From the NCBI GenBank assembly GCA_944358275.1, contig CALVQZ010000073.1, positions 1 through 7,642 of the forward strand: a stretch of DNA of 7,642 nt, in the 5' to 3' direction. A program made the translations under genes and the position numbers. The notes under the pieces were generated by a model that worked only from the letters and a program-made list of their open reading frames with translations, did not search any database and had not been told where the DNA came from. The stretch comes from an uncultured Bacilli bacterium. Lineage in GTDB: Bacteria > Bacillota_I > Bacilli_A > RF39 > UBA660. Position 1 is the stretch's first letter; each line of letters opens with the position of its first letter. Shown here one piece after another: positions 1 through 5,266 of the stretch.

Positions 1-795
1 GAGCATAGGCCCCATAGAAAAGAGTAATGGAGTTTTATCTTCCTCTTGTTTTTGTGGTGCTGGATCTATATTAAGTACTATTTTATCTGGATTATTTCTA
101 AATCTAGGTGCTTTAAAGAAATAATCAGAATCTTTGTATAGTAATATTTCTTCTTCTGTTTCTTCAAAGACTTTTGCAGTTTGTTTAGGATATCTAGATT
201 CAAAAAATAAACTACTATCTACTTTAATTTTATCTATATTGTTAATAATTATATTGTTTTTTATTATTATTATTTTTAACCCCATTATAAATAATATATC
301 ACCATTGACAAGTTTCTTATTTATTTCTTTTTGACTATTTACATAAACACCTTTATTAGATAAAGAATTCACAAGCCATGTACCTTGTCTATATATTAAC
401 TTTGCATGTTCTTCGTCAATATATGGATTGTTATATTGCATTTGACAAGTTTCTTTTTTTCCAATTATTATTTCACAATCTATTTTTACCATTAATTGTA
501 CAGTTTTTGTTTCATATACTTCACTACAATATACTAATATATCTTCTTCCCTATCAACTTTTAATAAATAAAATTTGCCAGTTTCTAAATCAACTGCATC
601 TACTTTGTCACCTTCTACGTAAATAGCAACTTCATAATTACTAAGCATTTGCCACTTACCATTATTCTCAATAATATTTATAAGATTTCTTTCTTTCCCT
701 ATTTTAGTTTTATCAATAACCCAATAATTACCATGTACTTGAGGAGGTAATATAAAATTGATTATTTCATTAGTCTTAATAACAGAAATCTTCAT
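1..795 (-). CDS. essC: Type VIIb secretion ATPase EssC, N-terminal FHA part (cut by window edge)
   Basis: The reading frame is open from an ATG at 793-795 through base 1 without a stop: 265 codons, with the C-terminal part outside the window. EssC is the membrane FtsK/SpoIIIE-type motor of the Gram-positive type VIIb (Ess/Yuk) secretion system. Residues about 1-95 form a beta-rich domain like the first degenerate FHA domain of EssC. Residues about 105-180 are a recognisable second FHA domain: IIIGKKETC at 109-117, the DEEHAKL strand at 127-133, NSLSNKGVYVN at 143-153, and NGD at 164-166 before a beta strand. The linker KAPRFRNNP (228-236) followed by PAPQKQ (245-250) matches the EssC segment that leads into the first membrane helix, and PLLFSMGPML at the edge is probably the start of that helix. 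The ribosome site AGGTGG sits about 6 bases before the ATG. The ATPase domains cannot be seen, so function rests on the N-terminal architecture. No other Ess component lies upstream. Confidence 0.82.
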   Translation of the reverse strand, partial: MKISVIKTNEIINFILPPQVHGNYWVIDKTKIGKERNLINIIENNGKWQMLSNYEVAIYVEGDKVDAVDLETGKFYLLKVDREEDILVYCSEVYETKTVQLMVKIDCEIIIGKKETCQMQYNNPYIDEEHAKLIYRQGTWLVNSLSNKGVYVNSQKEINKKLVNGDILFIMGLKIIIIKNNIIINNIDKIKVDSSLFFESRYPKQTAKVFEETEEEILLYKDSDYFFKAPRFRNNPDKIVLNIDPAPQKQEEDKTPLLFSMGPML

Positions 796-1124
796 AAGCC
801 ACCACCTATTTTCTACTCTCTTAATTATTTTAACATATAAAAGTAAATTTTTAAATATATAAATATTTGCGTTTAGATTTTTTTACAAAAAATTATTTAA
901 AGACCATAAATTTTATATCCAAATGCGATAATTCATCAACTGTATGGTTAATTATCTTAACTTATTCATTCATAAACTAAAAATTAGAATTTTTCTGTAC
1001 ATTTATACAAAAACAATTTTAATTATATTTACAAAACACATCGTATATTAAAATCACTTCATTATCGTAAAACAAAATATAATAAAGTTTAAAAACTAAA
1101 TAAAAGAAAAAGAACATGAACATA
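796..1124. other. Gene-free AT-rich spacer between gatB and essC
   Basis: No open reading frame with a ribosome site was found on either strand in these 329 bases, and no tRNA-like fold. It holds an A/T-dominated inverted repeat at 979-994 (AAAAATT, two bases, AATTTTT), a looser inverted repeat at 927-956 (GATAATT and AATTATC arms with a 16-base loop), and the putative essC -10 element. There is no GC-rich stem with a T-run after the gatB stop, so how the gat transcript ends is unclear. Its length is unusual for this otherwise tightly packed window, where the other spacers are 70-160 bases. Confidence 0.6.
827..835 (-). promoter_or_regulatory. Possible extended -10 promoter for essC
   Basis: Read on the minus strand this is TGTTAAAAT, an extended -10 element (TG-N-TAAAAT) with no convincing -35 box. 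Transcription would start near base 820 and give a leader of about 25 bases with the AGGTGG ribosome site before the essC ATG. The same TG-extended form occurs in front of gatC. Such matches are common by chance in AT-rich DNA. Confidence 0.35.
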
Positions 1125-2549
1125 TCATAATTTCGTTTTATTCTCTAGTTCGCTAATCAATAATTCATTAGCAACTTTAGGATTTGCTTGTCCTTTTGTT
1201 TCTTTCATTATCTGTCCCATTAAAAATTTAATACTTCTATCAAGACCATTTTTATAATCTTCAACTGATTTTAAATTATTATCTAATATATTTTCTATTA
1301 CTTTTACTAATTCATCAGTATTACTTATTTGTTTTAATCCTTTATCTTTAATAATAGTAGATACATCCCCTTCTTTTTCTAATAACTCGGCTATTATTAC
1401 TTTTGCTATTTTAGAAGATATTTCATTATTATCTAAAAGATTAACTATATCTTTTATATTATCTATAGTAATATTTGATTCTTTAAAAGTAATATATTTT
1501 TTATTTAAGTAAGATAATATATCTCCTGTAAGAATATTTGCAGATAATACTGGATTTATATTCATATCTATTAGTTCATTTAATACTACACTTAATTCTT
1601 TATTTTGAATTAGTGAACTTATAGTAACATCATTTATTCCTAACTCTTTATATTTTTTTCTTAATTCATTAGGTAATAATGGTATAGTCTTTCTTATATC
1701 TTCTATCCATTTATCATCTATTATAACTTTAGGTATATCAGGTTCAGGAAAATATCTATAATCATTCCCTGTTTCTTTTACTCTCATAAGAATAGTAGTC
1801 TTTGACTTATCATCCCATCTTCTTGTTTCTTCTTTTAATTTAACACCATCGTTTATTAACTTAGTCTGCCTTTCTATTTCATATAAGATACTTTCTTTTA
1901 CTGCACTTATTGAACTAATATTTTTAACTTCTATTTTAGTACCTAATTTATCACTATCACTTAAAGATATATTTGGTTCACATCTCATACTACCTTCTTC
2001 TATTTTTACATCACTCACACCTGCATATAAAAGTATTTCTCTTAGATTTTCTAAGTATAACACTGCTTCTTTTTCATTTTCTATACAAGGCTTTGTAACT
2101 ATTTCTATAAGAGGTATTCCTGCTCTATTAAAGTTAAGTAGTGTATAATCATTTTCATGAATACTTTTACAAGTATCTTCTTCCATATGAATTTCTTCTA
2201 TTTCTATTTTCTTTTTCTTACCATCATACTCTATTTCAACATAACCACATGTTCCTATAGGAGTATTATTTTGAGTTATTTGAAAGTTTTTTGGATTATC
2301 TGGATAAAAATAGTTTTTTCTATCGAAAAATATTTCTTTAGTCACTTTACAATTTAATGCGAGTGCACACTTTATTCCTAAGTCTAAAAGGCCTTTATTT
2401 AATGTTGGTAGTACTCCTGGATATCCTAAATCAATTACATTTGCTTTTTTATTTGGAACTTCTCCATAAGTATTTGAAGAAGGAGAAAATGCTTTACTGT
2501 TTGTCTTTAATTCACAATGCACTTCTATTCCAATAGTTGGTTTTAACAT
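1125..2549 (-). CDS. gatB: Asp-tRNA(Asn)/Glu-tRNA(Gln) amidotransferase subunit B
   Basis: GatB is the kinase and tRNA-binding subunit of GatCAB. It activates the side-chain carboxylate of Asp or Glu misacylated on tRNA(Asn)/tRNA(Gln) with ATP, so that ammonia from GatA can form Asn-tRNA or Gln-tRNA. The 474 residues match the usual family length. Visible family blocks are IGIEVHCELKT (6-16), NVIDLGYPGVLP (37-48), the signature FDRKNYFYPDNPK (75-87), HMEEDTCKS (121-129), GIPLIEIV (144-151), GVSDVKIEEGSMRC (177-190) and DYRYFPEPD (263-271). Residues from about 325 to the end form the YqeY-like helical tRNA-binding domain, with SVEDYKNG (428-435) and GQANPKVANELL (453-464). His11, Glu124 and Glu149 lie where the metal-binding residues of the cradle domain are expected. 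The ATG overlaps the gatA stop by 7 bases and has an excellent AAGGAGGT site. The gene stops with TGA. Confidence 0.98.
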   Translation of the reverse strand: MLKPTIGIEVHCELKTNSKAFSPSSNTYGEVPNKKANVIDLGYPGVLPTLNKGLLDLGIKCALALNCKVTKEIFFDRKNYFYPDNPKNFQITQNNTPIGTCGYVEIEYDGKKKKIEIEEIHMEEDTCKSIHENDYTLLNFNRAGIPLIEIVTKPCIENEKEAVLYLENLREILLYAGVSDVKIEEGSMRCEPNISLSDSDKLGTKIEVKNISSISAVKESILYEIERQTKLINDGVKLKEETRRWDDKSKTTILMRVKETGNDYRYFPEPDIPKVIIDDKWIEDIRKTIPLLPNELRKKYKELGINDVTISSLIQNKELSVVLNELIDMNINPVLSANILTGDILSYLNKKYITFKESNITIDNIKDIVNLLDNNEISSKIAKVIIAELLEKEGDVSTIIKDKGLKQISNTDELVKVIENILDNNLKSVEDYKNGLDRSIKFLMGQIMKETKGQANPKVANELLISELENKTKL

Positions 2550-3982
2550 AATTTACCTCCTTCAAAATTTTTTTCTATATAACTTGCAAATTTATACATT
2601 TTTGCTTCATCAAATTTATTACCAATTATTTGCATACCTATAGGTAATTTATTATTTCCATAACCAACAGGAATACTCATACCAGGAAGTCCCGCCATAT
2701 TTACAGGTATAGTAAGTAAGTCATCTGTAAAACTCTTTATAGCATCAGTTTCTCCTTCTCCTATTTTATATGCAAAATCAGTAGTAGTAGGCCCTATTAT
2801 CAAGTCATATTTACTTAGTATTTCATCAAAACTATCACTTATACTCTTTCTTATCTTAAGTGCTTTATAATAATATGTTTTAGCGTTTTTGCCACTTAAA
2901 ACATAAGAACCAATCATAAGTCTTCTTTTAACTTCATCACCAAAGCCTTCTTTTCTTGTATACTTATACATATCATCTATACTTTCTACTTTTTTATCAG
3001 TAACATAACCATATCTAACACCATCAAACCTAGCTAAATTAGAAGATGCTTCAGCAAGAGCAATAATTTGATACAAAGGAACAGAATACTCTATATAGTC
3101 TATATCTACATAATCTACTTTAACATTGTTTTTTTCGATAAAACTTATTACTTCTTCTATTTTGTTTCTTATTTCAGGATTGATAACATCACTCATATAA
3201 AACTTAGGAACTGCTACTTTCATATCGCTAATATCTTCACCTATCAATCTAGTAAAATCTTCAGAAGTATCTACACTTGTTAAATCTTTTTCATCTTTAC
3301 CACATAATACATTTAATAAAAGAGCATTCTCATATACATTTCTTGTAATAGGGCCAATTTGATCTAAAGATGATCCAAAAGCAATAAGACCATACCTAGA
3401 TACTCTTCCATAAGTAGGTTTTAATCCAACTATCCCATTAAATGCTGAAGGTTGTCTTATAGAACCTCCTGTATCACTACCTAATGCAAGTGGTGCCATA
3501 TTCATACCAACACAAGTAGCACTTCCTCCACTACTACCTCCTGCAACTCTAGTCTTATCTTTACTATTTAATACAGGGCCATAAAAAGATGTTTGATTAG
3601 ATGAACCCATTGCAAATTCATCCATATTAAGTTTTCCAACTATAATCATATTCTTTTCTTTTATCTTCTTTATTACAGTAGCGTCATAAATAGGTATAAA
3701 ATTAGATAACATTTTTGATGCACAAGTTGTCTTTAAATCTTTTGTTACTATATTATCTTTTATAGCAATAGGTATTCCAAATAATAAATTATCTACTTCT
3801 TTATCTTCTAAACTTTTAGCAAATCTTATTGCTTCTTCTTTATTAAGTGTTATAAACGCATTATATTCTTTATTCTCTTCTATTCTATCAAAGCATTCAT
3901 TTACTAAATCTAGTGGCGTTATTTCTTTATTTTTCAATTTTTCATTTATTTTTTTTATGCTTAAATCTAAATACCTACTCAT
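2543..3982 (-). CDS. gatA: Asp-tRNA(Asn)/Glu-tRNA(Gln) amidotransferase subunit A (glutaminase)
   Basis: GatA is the amidase-signature subunit of cytoplasmic GatCAB. It hydrolyses glutamine and channels ammonia to GatB. The 479 residues are close to the usual 485. The Ser-cisSer-Lys triad is intact: Lys75 in PIAIKDN (71-77), Ser150 in AGGSSGGSA (147-155) and nucleophile Ser174 in SDTGGSIRQPSA (169-180). The spacings (75 residues Lys to cis-Ser, 24 cis-Ser to Ser) match characterised GatA enzymes. Further family blocks are GKLNMDEFAMGSSN (116-129) and GLKPTYGRVSRYGL (186-199), with GLPGMSIPVG in the C-terminal part, typical of the glutamine-pocket side. The ATG lies inside the end of gatC (8-base overlap ATGAGTAG) with GAGG about 7 bases upstream, so the genes are translationally coupled. 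The last codons of gatA contain the gatB ribosome site, reading Gly-Gly. Confidence 0.98.
   Translation of the reverse strand: MSRYLDLSIKKINEKLKNKEITPLDLVNECFDRIEENKEYNAFITLNKEEAIRFAKSLEDKEVDNLLFGIPIAIKDNIVTKDLKTTCASKMLSNFIPIYDATVIKKIKEKNMIIVGKLNMDEFAMGSSNQTSFYGPVLNSKDKTRVAGGSSGGSATCVGMNMAPLALGSDTGGSIRQPSAFNGIVGLKPTYGRVSRYGLIAFGSSLDQIGPITRNVYENALLLNVLCGKDEKDLTSVDTSEDFTRLIGEDISDMKVAVPKFYMSDVINPEIRNKIEEVISFIEKNNVKVDYVDIDYIEYSVPLYQIIALAEASSNLARFDGVRYGYVTDKKVESIDDMYKYTRKEGFGDEVKRRLMIGSYVLSGKNAKTYYYKALKIRKSISDSFDEILSKYDLIIGPTTTDFAYKIGEGETDAIKSFTDDLLTIPVNMAGLPGMSIPVGYGNNKLPIGMQIIGNKFDEAKMYKFASYIEKNFEGGKLC
2555..2562 (-). promoter_or_regulatory. gatB ribosome binding site inside the 3' end of gatA
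   Basis: On the minus strand this reads AAGGAGGT, five bases before the gatB ATG at 2547-2549. It lies wholly in the gatA coding sequence, where GGAGGT supplies a Gly-Gly pair near the C-terminus (GGKLC). It fixes the gatB start and indicates coupled translation. Confidence 0.85.
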
Positions 3983-4262
3983 TTACAAACCTCGCTATCT
4001 CAATATAATTACCTGACTTTCTAGGTGCATTTTTAAATATATCCACATCTTCATCTATACCTATATCTTCTCTATAAACATTCTTATTATCAGTAGGAGA
4101 AATAAGGATTTCATCAGTTTTTACTTTTATTTCGTTTATTCTTTCTATTTCATCTAAAATTTGTCTTAATTGTACTTGATATTTTTTAACTTCATCATCT
4201 GTTACATTTATTCTTGCTAAATGTGCAACATGATAAACTTCTTCTTTTGTAAGTTCGTTCAT
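3975..4262 (-). CDS. gatC: Asp-tRNA(Asn)/Glu-tRNA(Gln) amidotransferase subunit C
   Basis: GatC is the small belt-like subunit that wraps round the GatA-GatB interface and stabilises the amidotransferase; it has no catalytic residues. The 95 residues match the family length. The N-terminal helical part carries the family pattern VYHVAHLARINVTDDEV (9-25), followed by LRQILDEIERINEI (32-45). The C-terminal part shows SPTDNKNVYRED (55-66) and FKNAPRKSGNYIEIARFV (76-93), where the NAP and Gly-Asn-Tyr core is typical. GGAGG lies five bases before the ATG. It is the first gene of gatC-gatA-gatB, with a spacer of 91 bases to the gene upstream. Presence of the operon suggests that Gln-tRNA and/or Asn-tRNA is made by the indirect route; whether GlnRS or AsnRS also exists cannot be seen here. 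Confidence 0.96.
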   Translation of the reverse strand: MNELTKEEVYHVAHLARINVTDDEVKKYQVQLRQILDEIERINEIKVKTDEILISPTDNKNVYREDIGIDEDVDIFKNAPRKSGNYIEIARFVNE

Positions 4263-4277
4263 AGCATCCTCCTTATT

Positions 4278-4290
4278 TGTGTACTACACA
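4278..4290. repeat. Perfect 13-bp dyad in the gatCAB leader, possible operator
   Basis: TGTGTA, one central base, TACACA: two perfect 6-bp arms. It lies between the proposed gatC -10 element (4306-4311) and the gatC ribosome site, about 10-20 bases after the expected transcription start. It could be a binding site for a dimeric repressor; as RNA, a hairpin with a one-base loop would not fold as drawn. No regulator is identified. It could also be chance. Confidence 0.4.
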
Positions 4291-4305
4291 CTTTTTATAG
4301 TTAAT

Positions 4306-4314
4306 AGTATAACA
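4306..4314 (-). promoter_or_regulatory. Putative gatCAB promoter, extended -10
   Basis: On the minus strand TGTTATACT is a good extended -10 box (TG-N-TATACT). The region about 17 bases further upstream is a T-run that belongs to the preceding terminator, so no true -35 is visible. The start point would be near 4299, giving a leader of about 37 bases. The element directly follows the terminator of the preceding gene, which supports an independent gat transcript. Confidence 0.5.
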
Positions 4315-4327
4315 CTTTACATAAAAC

Positions 4328-4355
4328 AAAAAAAGACCTATTTTTGCCTTTTTTT
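4328..4355 (-). terminator. Rho-independent terminator overlapping the stop of the H1-like gene
   Basis: Minus-strand reading: seven A and GGC, an 8-base loop, then GTC and seven T, forming a 10-bp stem with one G-T pair whose lower part is the A/T tract itself. The stem starts within the TAA stop codon of the 76-aa gene. Because the stem is flanked by A and T runs it could work in both directions. It separates this gene from gatCAB. Confidence 0.65.
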
Positions 4356-4584
4356 ATAGTGCACTCATTATAATCAAATATGCTAAAAACAATATTATTG
4401 CCTCAATTGCCATAGCTAGAAAAATCGATACTTCTGTTCTACCTATCTCAGCAAAATTTCTTTTAGTTGAACTTTTACTTGATGATGTTTTATCTACTAT
4501 AACTGTTTTCTTAGCTTCAGGTTTTACAGCTTTTTTAGTTGTTTTTTTCGCAGTCTTCTTAGCTGGTGCTTTTTTAGTAGCCAT
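4354..4584 (-). CDS. Small tail-anchored protein with histone-H1-like lysine-rich N-terminus
   Basis: I do not recognise a named family. The 76 residues fall into two parts. Residues 1-42 are low-complexity and very basic (14 Lys and 1 Arg; AKK, TKK and PAKK-type repeats with Ala, Thr, Pro), like histone H1 tails and bacterial H1-like or HU-extension tails that bind DNA non-specifically. Residues about 52-75 (from VSIFLAMAIE to the C-terminus) form one hydrophobic helix with a buried Glu61. By the positive-inside rule the basic tail should face the cytoplasm, so it is a C-tail-anchored membrane protein that could hold DNA or another polyanion at the membrane; this role is inference. The ribosome site AGGGAG lies about 7 bases before the ATG, a TATAAT box precedes it, and a terminator overlaps its stop, so it appears to be its own transcription unit between comK and gatC. 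A real gene rather than a chance frame is supported by these signals. Confidence 0.8.
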   Translation of the reverse strand: MATKKAPAKKTAKKTTKKAVKPEAKKTVIVDKTSSSKSSTKRNFAEIGRTEVSIFLAMAIEAIILFLAYLIIMSAL

Positions 4585-4601
4585 ACATTCACTCCCTCTT
4601 T

Positions 4602-4630
4602 ATTATATTTTACAATACTAGTGTAACATA
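4602..4630 (-). promoter_or_regulatory. Putative promoter of the H1-like gene
   Basis: On the minus strand there is a perfect TATAAT at 4602-4607, with TATGTT at 4625-4630 as a weak -35 at 17-bp spacing. Transcription would begin near 4595, just before the AGGGAG ribosome site. The leader would be very short, about 11 bases. Confidence 0.5.
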
Positions 4631-4656
4631 TTTTTTTTATTTTGGGAATGTTTTTC

Positions 4657-5106
4657 TTAATTATTATTTTTTCTAAACCTTAATACACTTTCTAATCTAG
4701 TCGCACGCAGTACTTGATTATCTAACATTCCATATGAAATATCTAAAGTTAATAAATTACCACTATAAAATTTTATTATGCTATTTTGATCTGTTTTCTT
4801 GTAATTTTCTAAATGTTTTAATGATATCCAAACACAACTATTTTGTCTAGGAGAATTAGTAGGAAAAAATATAATTTCTCTTGTTTCTTCAATTATAATT
4901 GGTGCTTTATGACTTACTCCAATTAAATTTTTTGTACCAAGAAATCTTCCTTGATATGAACTACCAAAATATCTACAACTTCTTTCTATTATTTTCATAG
5001 GAGTTTCATTTACTATTAAAGTTCTATTTTCTTCTATAATTTTAGACTTGTTTTCATTTATCGGAATTATTGCTTGAGTATTTACATTTATTTCGTATGA
5101 ATTCAT
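4657..5106 (-). CDS. comK: ComK-family competence transcription factor, short form
   Basis: ComK is the master activator of DNA-uptake (late competence) genes in Bacilli; it binds paired AT-boxes in the DNA minor groove. Family blocks match the B. subtilis protein in order: RSCRYFGSSYQGR (42-54), GVSHKAPI (63-70) against its ISHKPPI, IFFPTNSPRQNSCVWIS (79-95) against its FLFPT...CGWIS, and LDISYGMLDNQVLRATRL (121-138) against its LPISYNSFENQVYRTAWL. The protein has 149 residues against 192 in B. subtilis and ends about 11 residues after the last block. It therefore lacks the C-terminal stretch that in B. subtilis holds the FMLYPK peptide recognised by MecA for ClpCP degradation, and residues reported to be needed for activation. 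The start is supported by a strong AAGGAGGTG site. A stem-loop terminator isolates it from the upstream gene. Whether the cell is naturally competent cannot be told from this window. Confidence 0.93.
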   Translation of the reverse strand: MNSYEINVNTQAIIPINENKSKIIEENRTLIVNETPMKIIERSCRYFGSSYQGRFLGTKNLIGVSHKAPIIIEETREIIFFPTNSPRQNSCVWISLKHLENYKKTDQNSIIKFYSGNLLTLDISYGMLDNQVLRATRLESVLRFRKNNN

Positions 5107-5140
5107 GGTTCACCTCCTTCTAATTATAACTTCCATAATA

Positions 5141-5152
5141 AAATTGCAATTT
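5141..5152. repeat. Perfect 12-bp palindrome in the comK leader
   Basis: AAATTGCAATTT is self-complementary. Together with the preceding A it is one base away from the ComK AT-box (AAAA, five bases, TTTT). It lies about 35 bases upstream of the comK ATG, downstream of the proposed start point. A second properly phased AT-box was not found, so ComK binding is only a possibility. Confidence 0.3.
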
Positions 5153-5170
5153 CCCCTAAAATACATTAAA

Positions 5171-5200
5171 ATTTTATCGAATTATGGCGAATTTTGTAAG
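5171..5200 (-). promoter_or_regulatory. Putative comK promoter with internal direct repeat
   Basis: On the minus strand CTTACA (5195-5200, four of six to consensus) is followed after 18 bases by TAAAAT (5171-5176). The start point would be near 5164, giving a leader of about 58 bases. The spacer holds a direct repeat CGAATT (plus-strand reading) at 5178-5183 and 5188-5193, exactly 10 bases apart, so both copies face the same side of the helix. A second TATAAT at 5123-5128 is too close to the ribosome site to be the main -10. Confidence 0.4.
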
Positions 5201-5226
5201 AAATACTAAAAATTTGTAATTTAAAC

Positions 5227-5258
5227 AAAAGAAAAGTCAATGTTTCTAAGCATTGACT
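5227..5258 (-). terminator. Rho-independent terminator after the secreted-protein operon
   Basis: Minus-strand reading: AGTCAATG, loop CTTAGAAA, CATTGACT, then TTTCTTTT. The 8-bp stem is perfect and a T-rich tract follows. It begins 8 bases after the stop of the 418-aa gene and separates this operon from comK. Confidence 0.88.
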
Positions 5259-5266
5259 AAATTTTT

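Noticed and set aside
134..626. Two plus-strand open frames (134-334 and 378-626)
   Set aside because: They lie opposite the essC frame, have no ribosome sites, and their Ile/Leu/Phe-rich composition is what AT-rich antisense sequence gives.
927..956. Inverted repeat GATAATT...AATTATC as a terminator or riboswitch stem
   Set aside because: The 7-bp stem is AT-rich with a 16-base loop and no T-run; such repeats are expected by chance at this composition.
2157..2357. Plus-strand open frame opposite gatB
   Set aside because: Antisense to a highly conserved gene, Phe/Ile-rich, no start signals.
3068..3283. Plus-strand open frame opposite gatA
   Set aside because: Antisense shadow of a conserved gene with Tyr/Ile/Phe-rich product and no ribosome site.
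5123..5128. TATAAT directly before the comK ribosome site as the main promoter
   Set aside because: A start seven bases downstream would fall within the Shine-Dalgarno sequence and leave almost no leader.
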